Shown: one piece after another, positions 45,078 to 53,562 of the stretch
Layout of the letters: the number at the start of each line of letters is the position of its first letter
Numbering within the stretch: position 1 is the stretch's first letter
NCBI RefSeq assembly: GCF_001078375.1
Contig: NZ_BBXI01000009.1
Location: 62,001 to 126,000, forward strand
From: Veillonella tobetsuensis
GTDB taxonomy: Bacteria > Bacillota > Negativicutes > Veillonellales > Veillonellaceae
Reading direction: 5' to 3'
Length of the DNA: 64,000 bases
Position numbers and translations under genes: made by a program
The notes under the pieces: model-generated
Databases searched by the model: none
What the model was told of the DNA's origin: nothing
What the model saw: the letters and a program-made list of their open reading frames with translations, nothing else

Positions 45078-46130
45078 TTAGCCAAAAATATTAGCTACGC
45101 TTTCCGCAGCCTTTAACCTCATCTCATCCGTGTAGTGTATGTAATTGTGAATAACTGTATCTACTGTATCACCAAGTAGGCTTGCTACTGTTTTAACATC
45201 TACATTATTTGCTAATAAAGTAGTAGCGTATGTATGACGGAATGCATGCATTGATTTTTCTGGAATATATTTTTGTAATATTCTGTTAGGGGTAGTAGTA
45301 TTACTCCGCCTAAAGTTAAACAACCTATCTGTTGTACATACATTTTTATATTTTTTCAGTATCTCAAGTAATGCAGGCGGTATTGGTATAGTCCTTATTC
45401 CATTAGTGGATTTAGTAAATGAGTAGTCGAATTGATTATTTCCTAGTGCTACCCATTGTTTGTTTATGGCGATTGTTTTATTTGTGAAGTCTATATCGTT
45501 CCATGTTATAGCTATTATTTCGCCATACCTAGCACCTGTATATCTTGCCACCATGAACAATACGTAGTATAAATAGTTGCCATCCTCTAATTCGTCTAAT
45601 CGTTGTAACTCATCAGCGGTAATAACAGAAACCTTTTTTACATCACGTTGTTTTAACGGCTTAATAGGTTTACAAGGATTTTCACGAACTACTTTGTATG
45701 GAGAGATAGCATAGTTAAATAACATATTTAGCACTCTATATGCTAGGTTTATTGTAGCAACTGCATATACGGAATGATTGAATTGATGTAGTATATCTTG
45801 CGTTGTAATCGTGGATAGTTTTTTATCCTTTAATGCATCAACTACATTGAGTGCGTTCTTGTAAGTGATCAATGTATTCTTTGTAGCGTTGATATGTTCA
45901 CTAATAAATATATTAAAAAACTCAATAAGCGTTATATCTTTTAGACTATCATCAAGTGGACTGGTGATAGTCTTTTTTAGATTGTCTACTATTTCTTGGC
46001 CATAAAGTTTTGCATCTCTTTGTGTAGCGAAACCCTGTTTAGATTTCTGTTTCCACTTATAGCCATCCTTATAGCTAACTATAATCTGAAACCCTTTGTC
46101 TTTTTTTCTGATAGTGAAATTGTATTGCAT
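45078..46130 (-). CDS. int: Tyrosine-recombinase integrase
   Basis: 350-aa phage integrase. N-terminal arm-binding domain (about 1-60, KDKGFQIIVSYKDG), SAM-like core-binding region (60-160) and catalytic domain with Arg in TGARYGEI, HAFRHTYATTLL (HxxR) and the nucleophile Tyr in VIHNYIHYTDEM. Placed at the left end, transcribed toward the chromosome. Confidence 0.94.
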   Translation of the reverse strand: MQYNFTIRKKDKGFQIIVSYKDGYKWKQKSKQGFATQRDAKLYGQEIVDNLKKTITSPLDDSLKDITLIEFFNIFISEHINATKNTLITYKNALNVVDALKDKKLSTITTQDILHQFNHSVYAVATINLAYRVLNMLFNYAISPYKVVRENPCKPIKPLKQRDVKKVSVITADELQRLDELEDGNYLYYVLFMVARYTGARYGEIIAITWNDIDFTNKTIAINKQWVALGNNQFDYSFTKSTNGIRTIPIPPALLEILKKYKNVCTTDRLFNFRRSNTTTPNRILQKYIPEKSMHAFRHTYATTLLANNVDVKTVASLLGDTVDTVIHNYIHYTDEMRLKAAESVANIFG

Positions 46131-46138
46131 AATTCACC

Positions 46139-46399
46139 TCATATGATGTGAGTGTAAAAGTTAATACCCTCTACATCGTCAAATTGCCTTGCATGAGCCA
46201 TACGCTCGATTAAATCAACATTAGCGTTATTGTACATATCGTCATGTATGATATGGCCTAATTCGTGTAGTATTCCTTGCCTTTGTATATCTCGTGGCTT
46301 ATTGCTATTAACTAGGATTGTATATGTTCCGTCATCATTTAGTTTTAATACCGCAGTTTGTGTTTTCCGTAATTTTATGTAAATCAAATTGATGTTCAT
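46139..46399 (-). CDS. Short ImmA/IrrE-like metalloprotease
   Basis: 86-aa protein with a zinc-protease HELGHIIHDD motif. ImmA-type proteases cleave phage repressors in mobile elements. It is only about half the usual length and has only the catalytic core. It is adjacent to the integrase and in the repressor transcript, which supports a role in induction. Confidence 0.75.
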   Translation of the reverse strand: MNINLIYIKLRKTQTAVLKLNDDGTYTILVNSNKPRDIQRQGILHELGHIIHDDMYNNANVDLIERMAHARQFDDVEGINFYTHII

Positions 46400-46486
46400 A
46401 CTATCATCCCCTTATAGGGTTATTGTACAAAGTAGTATGTGCATAAAATTTCCCATGTGTTAGTTAATAAATGAAATATAGAGCTA

Positions 46487-46876
46487 TTATTCTGAAAGTG
46501 TATTTGATGGATTATGCTTTTTAAGTAATAAAGCAATTAGGACTATAAGATTTAAAATAGGGAAAATAGAAAGTATGGAAAGTATTGTTGCTTTAAGATT
46601 ATATTTGCTTTGATATATGTCTACTGCCATATGATACGTTAAAGACGCAAATATAAAGCTAGCAATATAAGAAATATTCATAAGAAATAGTGATGACGAG
46701 TACGAATGTTTGCCAGTAACCGAAACAAAAACAAATATAATCGCCCAGATTATAAAAACAACCATAGACAAAGCACAATACGAATCTTTAGACATCATTA
46801 AATTCGGCGAGTTTTTTTGCCTTTTTTTATTTAGAAAATAATTTAAGATGATTAATACTATAATATCTAAAATCAT
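46487..46876 (-). CDS. Unknown four-helix membrane protein in the lysogeny operon
   Basis: 129 aa with about four transmembrane segments (roughly residues 2-15, 34-53, 64-83 and 95-117) and no recognised motif. It starts one base after the repressor stop, so it is expressed in the lysogen. Such genes often encode superinfection exclusion or other defence; that is inference from position. Confidence 0.7.
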   Translation of the reverse strand: MILDIIVLIILNYFLNKKRQKNSPNLMMSKDSYCALSMVVFIIWAIIFVFVSVTGKHSYSSSLFLMNISYIASFIFASLTYHMAVDIYQSKYNLKATILSILSIFPILNLIVLIALLLKKHNPSNTLSE

Positions 46877-46877
46877 A

Positions 46878-47264
46878 TTATTTACCCTCTCTTTTCTTTA
46901 ACATTTCGATAGTATTTATCACAAAATCTATATCGCTTTTAGACATATCTTTACTGGCATCAAATAGTATGCGTAAATCTGGATTATCTTTAATCGCTTG
47001 TGCGTATTCTGATACAGATGAATCATTGTAGTACTGTTCGTCAGTATCAGATTTATCCTCTATTAAATCTGATTTTTCTACCCCAAAATAGTTAGCTAAC
47101 TGTTCTATTTTATTCATTCTAGGCATTTTAGTGCCGTTAACCCATGTTGAAATAGTTGATTTGTTTAATCTTAAATCGGCTACTAAATCGGCTTGTGTCT
47201 TTTTGTTTCTTGCTAATAAATTACTTAAATTTTTAGCAAACACCTTTTTGTAATCAGAATTCAT
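46878..47264 (-). CDS. CI-like phage repressor
   Basis: 128-aa regulator with an N-terminal HTH_3 domain (about residues 8-64: KKTQADLVADLRLNKSTIST and WVNGTKMPRM) and a short C-terminal region without the S24 peptidase of LexA-like repressors. This means induction probably uses the ImmA-like protease rather than self-cleavage. Divergent from the Cro-like gene across the operator region. Confidence 0.88.
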   Translation of the reverse strand: MNSDYKKVFAKNLSNLLARNKKTQADLVADLRLNKSTISTWVNGTKMPRMNKIEQLANYFGVEKSDLIEDKSDTDEQYYNDSSVSEYAQAIKDNPDLRILFDASKDMSKSDIDFVINTIEMLKKREGK

Positions 47265-47298
47265 GATAAACTCCTATTCTTCTCACCTGTATATTTCT

Positions 47299-47387
47299 AT
47301 ATTAATACTTAAAGTAGTAAACTTCAATACTATTTTTTAAAAAAGTTTACTTTTAGTATTGACATTCTACTTTAAGTAAACTATACT
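47299..47387. promoter_or_regulatory. Divergent lysis-lysogeny promoters with built-in operators
   Basis: Leftward promoter: TTGAAG (complement of 47322-47327), 17-base spacer, TAATAT (complement of 47299-47304). Rightward promoter: TTGACA (47359-47364), 17-base spacer, TATACT (47382-47387). Each spacer contains one copy of the palindrome CTACTTTAAGTAn (47305-47317 reverse, 47367-47379 forward); a third, diverged copy is at 47346-47358. Repressor and Cro binding would block the two promoters. Confidence 0.82.
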
Positions 47388-47412
47388 AATAGCATAAGAA
47401 AGGGGTGATAAA

Positions 47413-47613
47413 TTGAAGCGATTAAAAATTTCATTGAAAGCAGCAAGAGTTAATGCAAATCTATCTCAAGAAAATGTGGCAAAGAAAATGAAGAAATCTA
47501 AAGTTACAATCAACAATTGGGAGAATGGTAAAACAGAAATCGACTATGGAAATTTAACTGAATTATGTAGATTGTATTCAGTAACTATGGATGATATTAT
47601 TTTGCCTTATTAG
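47413..47613 (+). CDS. Cro-like HTH regulator
   Basis: 66-aa protein that is one HTH_3 domain (LSQENVAKKMKKSKVTINNW ENGKTE). First gene of the rightward transcript, TTG start after AAAGGGGTGA. Likely competes with the repressor for the operators. Confidence 0.88.
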   Translation: MKRLKISLKAARVNANLSQENVAKKMKKSKVTINNWENGKTEIDYGNLTELCRLYSVTMDDIILPY

Positions 47614-47614
47614 T

Positions 47615-47627
47615 CTACTTTAAGTAG
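47615..47627. promoter_or_regulatory. Third exact operator copy after cro
   Basis: CTACTTTAAGTAG, a perfect palindrome of the operator motif, in the 34-base gap between the Cro-like gene and the antirepressor. Confidence 0.75.
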
Positions 47628-47647
47628 AAAAAAGAAAGGGTGAATGC

Positions 47648-48391
47648 ATGAGTGAATTACAAATTTTTAAAAGCAATCAATTTGGTAATGTACGCATTGT
47701 AATGCAAGGTCAAGAAGCTTGGTTTGTTGCTAAAGATGTATGTAACTGTCTTGAAATTAACAATTCAAGACAAGCGTTAATCCGATTGGACGATGATGAA
47801 AAGAGTAGTGTCATTTTAAATGACGGTACTCCGGGAAATCCAGAAAAATCTGTTGTCAATGAATATGGCTTATATAGTTTGGTGCTTTCAAGTAGAAAGC
47901 CAGAAGCTAAAGAATTTAAGCGCTGGATCACACATGATGTTATCCCTCAAATACGTAAAACAGGACAATACGTTGCAGATATACCTCGCACATTGCCAGA
48001 TGCATTAAGAGCATATGCTAATGAGGTTGAAGAACATAATAAAGCAAAAGCTTTGATTGAAGAGCAAAAGCCAAAAGTTTTGTTCGCTGATAGTGTAGCA
48101 GCCAGTCATACATCTATCTTGGTAGGTGATTTAGCAAAATTACTTCACCAAAATGGAGTAAAAGACATGGGGCAAAAACGATTGTTTAATTGGTTACGTG
48201 AAAACTCATATTTAATAAAACGTAAAGGTTCTGATTATAACAGTCCTACACAAAAAGCAATGGAAATGGGACTATTCCAAATTAAAGAAACTGTTGTAAG
48301 CCATGCTGATGGTCATACATCGGTTAATAAAACTACAAAAGTAACAGGAAAAGGACAACAGTATTTTATTAATAAATTTTTAGGTGAATAA
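47648..48391 (+). CDS. Phage antirepressor (Bro-N plus KilAC)
   Basis: 247 aa in two domains. Bro-N at about 1-105 (EAWFVAKDVCNCLEINNSRQ, then HDVIPQIRKTGQY) and the ANT/KilAC DNA-binding domain at about 140-247 (TSILVGDLAKLLHQNG, RLFNWLRENSYL, KGQQYFINKF). Such proteins inactivate the repressor or a related regulator during induction. Confidence 0.92.
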   Translation: MSELQIFKSNQFGNVRIVMQGQEAWFVAKDVCNCLEINNSRQALIRLDDDEKSSVILNDGTPGNPEKSVVNEYGLYSLVLSSRKPEAKEFKRWITHDVIPQIRKTGQYVADIPRTLPDALRAYANEVEEHNKAKALIEEQKPKVLFADSVAASHTSILVGDLAKLLHQNGVKDMGQKRLFNWLRENSYLIKRKGSDYNSPTQKAMEMGLFQIKETVVSHADGHTSVNKTTKVTGKGQQYFINKFLGE

Positions 48392-48392
48392 A

Positions 48393-48689
48393 ATGGAAAG
48401 CCTTGTATACACGGCTAACCAAGTAGCGGAACTATTTCAAATTTCACTAACTGCAGTATATGACCTAAGAAATAAAGGCAAGCTAAAACAACTACCGAAT
48501 GTAAGCGGTGTAAGGTTTAGTAAAAAAGAGGTCGAAGCACTAGCAGGAGTTGAAAGCGAATACTCGGCTATTGGTTACAGAAAATTAAAAAACGAAGTGG
48601 AAACACTAAGAGAAGAAAACAATCGTTTAAAAAGTGAAATAAAAAAAATCACTAGCCAAATGCTAGTGATTGTAGGAGAAGAATTATGA
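48393..48689 (+). CDS. Excisionase/MerR-like DNA-binding protein
   Basis: 98 aa. The N-terminal winged HTH (YTANQVAELFQISLTAVYDL RNKGKL) resembles HTH_17/excisionase domains; a coiled coil (about 60-90, LKNEVETLREENNRLKSEI) follows. ATG 48393 after TTAGGTGA overlaps the antirepressor end region. Could be the excisionase or an early regulator. Confidence 0.72.
   Translation: MESLVYTANQVAELFQISLTAVYDLRNKGKLKQLPNVSGVRFSKKEVEALAGVESEYSAIGYRKLKNEVETLREENNRLKSEIKKITSQMLVIVGEEL
48647..48671 (-). terminator. Minus-strand terminator inside an early gene
   Basis: 10-bp stem (48647-48656 with 48662-48671), five-base loop; read leftward it is followed by six to eight Ts. It lies within the 3' part of the HTH gene. 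Confidence 0.6.
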
Positions 48690-48886
48690 GATTTGAGTGG
48701 AAAGTAAAACAGCTAAAAAATGAGTTGGTAATGCTAAAAGAAAGATTAAACAATGCATTTCACAAAAGACATGCATTCAGAACAGACCACCCTTGCTATA
48801 AAGTAATAGCAAAAAGAAGAGTGGCTGTTGCAATTAGAGAGATTAGGACTTGCAATCATGAAATAGCACATTGGAGCGTACAATGA
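48686..48886 (+). CDS. Small basic phage protein, unknown
   Basis: 66 aa, rich in Lys/Arg and His, predicted mostly helical. Overlaps the previous stop (ATGAG junction) and the next start (ATGA), typical of a tightly packed early operon. No recognisable domain. Confidence 0.6.
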   Translation: MRFEWKVKQLKNELVMLKERLNNAFHKRHAFRTDHPCYKVIAKRRVAVAIREIRTCNHEIAHWSVQ

Positions 48887-49056
48887 AATTTATTTATCTT
48901 ACAAGAGCAATTGCCCTGTTCTTTATGGTTGGCTCTATCAACTCAATAGAGTATGACCTAATAGACGCATGGACAGGGTTTTTGCAAATCTCATTAGGTA
49001 TAACATTACTCATCCTTTCAAATTTCTGGATGAGGGAAATAAAAAAAGCACGCTAG
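48883..49056 (+). CDS. Small membrane protein, unknown
   Basis: 57 aa with two hydrophobic helices (about 3-22 and 33-51) and a basic end. ATG 48883 has GGAG six bases upstream and overlaps the previous TGA. No known family seen. Confidence 0.6.
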   Translation: MKFIYLTRAIALFFMVGSINSIEYDLIDAWTGFLQISLGITLLILSNFWMREIKKAR

Positions 49057-49079
49057 ACCGACCAAAGCCATAAGCGTGC
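49048..49079 (-). terminator. Second minus-strand terminator
   Basis: GCACGCT (49048-49054) with AGCGTGC (49073-49079), 18-base loop; leftward it ends in seven Ts. Confidence 0.55.
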
Positions 49080-49139
49080 GTGTAGAGTGATTTTGAAAAT
49101 ACTCTACTTGTATTTTAACACAAATATAAGGAGAAAAAC

Positions 49140-50003
49140 ATGGAAATTAATTTAACACCAGTTGTTAGCCGAAACGAACAAGTATTCAAATGGAATAAAG
49201 ATGAAATTAAATCTTACTTTGAGGCGCAGTTAGAGAAATACAAAGGCCTTGTAGTAACGGAAGAAAACTATAAGGAAATGGTAAGTGCTAAGAATGAAAT
49301 TGTTAAGTATCGGACAACGCTTGATAAATTCTGTAAAGAGAAAAAAAGAGAACTCAAAAGACCTATTGAACTGTTTGAGGAAGAAGTAAATGAAGTATTG
49401 AAAGTCGTTTACGATGCAGAAAAGCCATTGGCGGAACAAATTAAATACTTTGACGAAAAAGAAGTACAAGAAAAAACAGAAACCATCAACAAGTTTATTG
49501 AAAAGATGGTTGAAAAGTATTACGTTCGTGCAGAATATGCGGAACAACTACAACGTGATAAACGATGGTTAAATAAAACTGCAAAGATGAAAGACATTGA
49601 AACCTCTATTGAGGGAATGATGATTGAAATTGCAAAGCGACAACAATCGGATGACGATTATAAACAAATTCTAGCAGAGAAAGAAGGAATGATTGAGTTT
49701 GTGGTTGATACTTGCAACCAGCAATACGAATTAGCCACACCGATTACTTTTAATGAGTGCTGGCCTGTAGTAAAAGATATGCCACTAGATCAAGCTAGAG
49801 AATTTATCAATTCAAAATTTGCTAAACGCAATGAAATGGAAGAGGCTGCACGAGCAAGTATCACAAATGAAACAGTTGAAATAGTAGAAACATCAGAAGC
49901 AAAAACAAGTTTAACAGTAACTGTATATAACTTAACAGAAGAAGATGCAAAAGATTTAACTGATTTCTTGGAAATGCGTGGTTACAAATATAAAGAGGTA
50001 TAG
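49140..50003 (+). CDS. DUF1351 family phage protein
   Basis: 287 aa, strongly charged and helical, with the DUF1351 pattern: NEIVKYRTTLDKFCKEKKRE after the N-terminal strand and long coiled-coil segments. These proteins are found beside phage recombination and SSB-annealing genes; function unknown. Next gene abuts directly. Confidence 0.8.
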   Translation: MEINLTPVVSRNEQVFKWNKDEIKSYFEAQLEKYKGLVVTEENYKEMVSAKNEIVKYRTTLDKFCKEKKRELKRPIELFEEEVNEVLKVVYDAEKPLAEQIKYFDEKEVQEKTETINKFIEKMVEKYYVRAEYAEQLQRDKRWLNKTAKMKDIETSIEGMMIEIAKRQQSDDDYKQILAEKEGMIEFVVDTCNQQYELATPITFNECWPVVKDMPLDQAREFINSKFAKRNEMEEAARASITNETVEIVETSEAKTSLTVTVYNLTEEDAKDLTDFLEMRGYKYKEV

Positions 50004-50645
50004 ATGGATAGTAGATATATAGCGGTTAAAACTGTACCGCAATCAGCGTTGAAAGTAATTGACTTTGGGAAACTTAAAGGAAAATATGACATTTCTCCTC
50101 AATGGCGATGGGAAATCTTAACCGAAACATATGGTATGTGTGGAATTGGTTGGAAATTTGAAGTTGTTAGTACTCAACAAGTACCAGTCGAAGAAACCAA
50201 AGAAACTATGTTGTATGTATTGGTAAATCTATACATCAAAGATGGTGATGAATGGAGTGAACCAATTCCTGGATATGGTGGAGATTTCCTAATCTACAAA
50301 GATAAAAATGGTTTTCACGGCAACGATGAAGCCTTTAAGATGGCCGTTACTGATGCATTAGGTACTGCAGCAAAAATGATTGGTGTAGGTGCTGATGTAT
50401 ATCGAGGCTTGCAAGATACAAAAATCAATGCAGCGGCAGAAAAAGAAAAGAAAGAAAAAGAGTTTAACCCTCAAAATGCGTATGCAATTGTATTACAAAC
50501 GGCTGGCGAACATGGGATTAGTAGTGAGCAACTAAACCAACAACTTACAAAAATGTTTGGTGTTGGTGTGATTGATAACATTACAAGAAATCAAATGTCA
50601 AAACTTTATGACTGGGTAAAAGGTTATGAAGTGGACAACAAATAA
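50004..50645 (+). CDS. Rad52-like single-strand annealing protein (candidate)
   Basis: 213 aa. The segment GFHGNDEAFKMAVTDALGTA followed by AKMIGVGADVYRG resembles the Rad52/Sak helix, and the N-terminal WRWEILTETYGMCGIGWKFE with beta strands fits that fold. The C-terminal part (about 155-213) is a small helical domain. Position between DUF1351 and NinB/HNH-like genes supports recombination. Assignment is by pattern only. Confidence 0.6.
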   Translation: MDSRYIAVKTVPQSALKVIDFGKLKGKYDISPQWRWEILTETYGMCGIGWKFEVVSTQQVPVEETKETMLYVLVNLYIKDGDEWSEPIPGYGGDFLIYKDKNGFHGNDEAFKMAVTDALGTAAKMIGVGADVYRGLQDTKINAAAEKEKKEKEFNPQNAYAIVLQTAGEHGISSEQLNQQLTKMFGVGVIDNITRNQMSKLYDWVKGYEVDNK

Positions 50646-51180
50646 CATCGAAACATTAAGAAGTCCGCTGGGTGTAATGGTAGTAATACCTGCACCACAT
50701 GACAATGATTTGTCAAATATCTCTACCGATAAAGAATACACAGTAGAGATTAAAAGGAAATCTAAAAGCCGTAGTCTTAACTCAAATAGTTATGCTTGGA
50801 TATTGTGCCAACGCATAGCTGATGAGTTAAGCAAGAATGGTTATACATCAAAAGAAGATGTATACCGAAAAGCTATAAAAGATTGTGGACATTTCTCATA
50901 TGTGCCAGTAAGAGCGGATGCAGTCGAACGCTATATACAAATATGGCAAGGGCACGGATTAGGGTGGCTTGCAGAAGATATCGGCGAATGTAAAACCTTA
51001 GAGGGTTATCACAATATCATGTGTTACCACGGCAGCAGTGTATATACAGTATCAGAAATGCAACGATTGATAGATTGCCTAGTCGATGAATGTCATCAAC
51101 TAGGGATACAACTTGATGATAGCGATTACATACAATCGCTAGTTAAGGAGTGGGGGAATGAACAAAAGAAAAAGACTTGA
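50626..51180 (+). CDS. NinB-like recombination protein (candidate)
   Basis: 184 aa; SRSLNSNSYAWILCQRIADE and the VYRKAIKDCGHFSYV block recur in phage proteins of recombination clusters, sometimes called NinB-like. Several conserved Trp, Cys and His residues are visible. Overlaps the neighbours on both sides by 20-23 bases. Function not established. Confidence 0.55.
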   Translation: MKWTTNNIETLRSPLGVMVVIPAPHDNDLSNISTDKEYTVEIKRKSKSRSLNSNSYAWILCQRIADELSKNGYTSKEDVYRKAIKDCGHFSYVPVRADAVERYIQIWQGHGLGWLAEDIGECKTLEGYHNIMCYHGSSVYTVSEMQRLIDCLVDECHQLGIQLDDSDYIQSLVKEWGNEQKKKT

Positions 51181-51448
51181 TGATAAACTCTACAAAATCA
51201 CAAGACCGAAAGCTATCGAACGAGATAGTATTGACGGCTATCCATGTTGTGTAATATGTGGTTCACCTGCAACGGAAGTACACCACATATTGCCTAGAGG
51301 TAGAGGTGGAACAAGTGAATTAAATAATCTAGCGTGTTTGTGCAGATATTGCCATGAGAATTTAGCACATGGAGTATTTGCCAAAGAAACAAAAAGGAAG
51401 CTAGAAGCGATCATTGAAGAAAGGACGAAACGATATGAAGAAAATTGA
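51158..51448 (+). CDS. HNH endonuclease
   Basis: 96 aa with the HNH zinc fold: CCVICG, EVHHILPRGRGGTSELNNL (His-His, Asn) and CRYCHENLAHG. Small free-standing phage HNH proteins assist recombination or packaging. Overlaps the NinB-like gene. Confidence 0.85.
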   Translation: MNKRKRLDDKLYKITRPKAIERDSIDGYPCCVICGSPATEVHHILPRGRGGTSELNNLACLCRYCHENLAHGVFAKETKRKLEAIIEERTKRYEEN

Positions 51449-51656
51449 TGTAGTCGAACTATATATAACAAAACGAATTGAATTGTTAGAACGTGAAAAT
51501 GGTGAATATAAAATTCATAAAAAAGAAATCAGTGAATTAAAAGACGTGCTAGATGTAATCAATAAAACAAGAACTGTTAGATGTGCTAAAACATTAACAA
51601 AAATCAATGGCTTTGATGTAGATAAACTCATCAAACAAACTACTAGCTATCTATAA
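51435..51656 (+). CDS. Small phage protein, unknown
   Basis: 73 aa, Lys/Glu-rich and helical. ATG 51435 follows AAAGGACG and overlaps the HNH gene end; the in-frame TTG 51414 is upstream of the ribosome site. No domain recognised. Confidence 0.6.
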   Translation: MKKIDVVELYITKRIELLERENGEYKIHKKEISELKDVLDVINKTRTVRCAKTLTKINGFDVDKLIKQTTSYL

Positions 51657-51666
51657 GAGGTAGCCT

Positions 51667-52734
51667 ATGAGCGATAACAAAAAATATTACTATCTACGGC
51701 TGAAAGATAATTTCTTTGATAGTGATGAGTTGAAGATACTAGAAAGCATGAAAGATGGCTATTTGTACAGTAATATTCTTTTAAAACTCTATCTCCGTAG
51801 CTTAAAGAATGATGGCAAGTTAGTTTTTAATGATCGCATTCCGTATAGTGCTGAAATGTTAGCTAGTGTAACAGGCCATAAAGTTGGAACTATAAAACAA
51901 GCGTTATCTATATTTAAAAATTTAGGCTTAATCGACATATTTGACAATGGTGCAATATATATGCTTGATATTCAAAACTTCATAGGAAGAGGCAGTAGTG
52001 AAGCCGATAGAAAGCGTGAATATAGACAACGAATAGAAGTAGATAGGACAAATGTCCAGACAAATCTCCGACAAATTTCCGACAAAAATCCACCAGAGAT
52101 AGAGATAGAGTTAGAGAAAGATATAGAGATAGAGAAAGAGATAAATAAAGAGTTATATATAGAGAAAGATATAGATATAGATACTCTATCTTTATGTGAA
52201 CAAAAATCTCTAATTCACGATATATGGGAAGGTGCTTTTGATTTGATAACTGCAAATGTAAAGAAATCACTAGATAATCTTGTAGATGAATATGGAGCAG
52301 TAATTACGAAACAAGCTATTCTCGATGCCAAAAAGCAAGGTAAATCTCATATCAAGTATGTTGAGGATGTTTTAAAAAATAAGATGCTTGAAGAAAATAT
52401 TCCTGCAAACAATCCAAAAAGAAAGCGATTTGTAAAACCAACAGTAGAAGAAGTAAGGCAATATTGTATTGAACGAAACAATTGTGTAAATGCTGAACAA
52501 TTCTATGACTACTACGAAAGCAATGGCTGGAAAGTAGGAAAGAACTCTATGAAAGATTGGAAAGCAGCGGTTAGGACTTGGGAGCGTAGCGAATACAGAA
52601 AACCTAATTATAAAAAGAATAGCAAGGAAGATGCAATCAACGTAGTAAAGGAGTTGATGAACGAATATGCAGATGAACAGTCAACAAAAGACAACTGCTG
52701 CACTATCGATGTTACAGATAGCATGGTCTACTGA
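51667..52734 (+). CDS. Phage replisome organiser
   Basis: 355 aa. N-terminal winged-helix of the Phage_rep_org_N type (YYYLRLKDNFFDSDELKILE, residues 6-120, including LASVTGHKVGTIKQALSIFKN). Then a low-complexity Glu/Ile/Lys linker (about 143-172) and a C-terminal DnaD-like helical part with ESNGWKVGKNSMKDWKAAVR. It binds the phage origin and recruits helicase loader and helicase; the next gene fits that loader. Confidence 0.85.
   Translation: MSDNKKYYYLRLKDNFFDSDELKILESMKDGYLYSNILLKLYLRSLKNDGKLVFNDRIPYSAEMLASVTGHKVGTIKQALSIFKNLGLIDIFDNGAIYMLDIQNFIGRGSSEADRKREYRQRIEVDRTNVQTNLRQISDKNPPEIEIELEKDIEIEKEINKELYIEKDIDIDTLSLCEQKSLIHDIWEGAFDLITANVKKSLDNLVDEYGAVITKQAILDAKKQGKSHIKYVEDVLKNKMLEENIPANNPKRKRFVKPTVEEVRQYCIERNNCVNAEQFYDYYESNGWKVGKNSMKDWKAAVRTWERSEYRKPNYKKNSKEDAINVVKELMNEYADEQSTKDNCCTIDVTDSMVY
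52095..52185 (+). repeat. GAGATA-type purine-rich repeat inside the replisome gene
   Basis: About 90 bases made of imperfect GAGATA/GAAAGATATA units encoding the Glu/Ile/Lys linker. Strand-biased purines and iteron-like spacing make it a candidate replication origin. Confidence 0.6.
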
Positions 52735-53353
52735 TATGACAAAGGAACGCATGAAACTATATGTATCGATGCTTGCTGATGTAAATTCTGTTACCTTGGA
52801 ACAAGCGGTAGCAAATTTAATAAAGCGTAGTAAGTTTTTACCGAGCATTGCTGAAATCCGTGAAGAATGTTCCGCACTAAGTGCTTATGTAAATGCACAT
52901 GATGAAATGCCAATCGCACAAAGTGAATGGGAAAAAGTCATTAAAGCGGTAGGCACTTATAGCTTTGAATATGGAAAAGAGCATTTAGAGGGAATAACTT
53001 TAACGGCTGCAAGGGCGATATGGTCGTCCTTTGACCCTAGAATGGGTCATGAATACAACGAGGCAAGTTGCAGATCACAATTCATCCGTTGCTATGAGCA
53101 ATTGGTAGACCGTGAGAAACACCGCCAAAGAATGGCAAATTCAATCAAGGATAATCATGTGTTGTTGAAAGCTAGAGAAAAGGCACAACATGATAAGGCT
53201 TTGATAAGTGCAGGTCAAAAGCAAATTGAAATGACTGCTACAGGTAACTTGGTAGAAGTTGCCAAAGAACCTGTAGACGTCATGAAAGTATTAGAAAAAA
53301 GCACCATATCGGATAGTGCGAAAAAACTTATACGAGGTGCATTAGGGGGATAA
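52667..53353 (+). CDS. Replicative helicase loader/inhibitor-like protein
   Basis: 228 aa. The N-terminal part (TKERMKLYVSMLADVNSVTL and the following helices, LPSIAEIREECSAL) matches the G39P/DnaI-type loader family of short helical repeats; the rest is a hydrophilic region. Overlaps the replisome organiser by 68 bases. Start between ATG 52667 and 52673 is not settled by a ribosome site. Confidence 0.7.
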   Translation: MQMNSQQKTTAALSMLQIAWSTDMTKERMKLYVSMLADVNSVTLEQAVANLIKRSKFLPSIAEIREECSALSAYVNAHDEMPIAQSEWEKVIKAVGTYSFEYGKEHLEGITLTAARAIWSSFDPRMGHEYNEASCRSQFIRCYEQLVDREKHRQRMANSIKDNHVLLKAREKAQHDKALISAGQKQIEMTATGNLVEVAKEPVDVMKVLEKSTISDSAKKLIRGALGG

Positions 53354-53356
53354 CAC

Positions 53357-53560
53357 ATGGAATATATGGGAAGTATAAAAGTAGAGTTTAGTATTAGCAC
53401 CAATATCAATGCAGAAACAGAGGGTCAAGCGTGGCACAAACTGCATCAAATCATCGATTACTTGAATGACAATGTAACAATCGATTGCAAGTTGGGTAGT
53501 GAATATGATGTGAGTGTTGATGAGTGCAACGTAGAACCGAATTACATCAGCGAGTATTGA
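53357..53560 (+). CDS. Small acidic phage protein, unknown
   Basis: 67 aa, alternating beta strands (IKVEFSISTNINAETEGQA), acidic. AGGGGGA precedes ATG. The next protein has a similar strand-helix pattern (HIEIPLNVETEQEANEQ), suggesting the two are diverged duplicates. Confidence 0.6.
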   Translation: MEYMGSIKVEFSISTNINAETEGQAWHKLHQIIDYLNDNVTIDCKLGSEYDVSVDECNVEPNYISEY

Positions 53561-53562
53561 GC

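Noticed and set aside
51980-52270. Minus-strand frame rich in Leu/Ser/Tyr
   Set aside because: It is the complement of the purine-rich repeat in the replisome gene; low complexity, no ribosome site.
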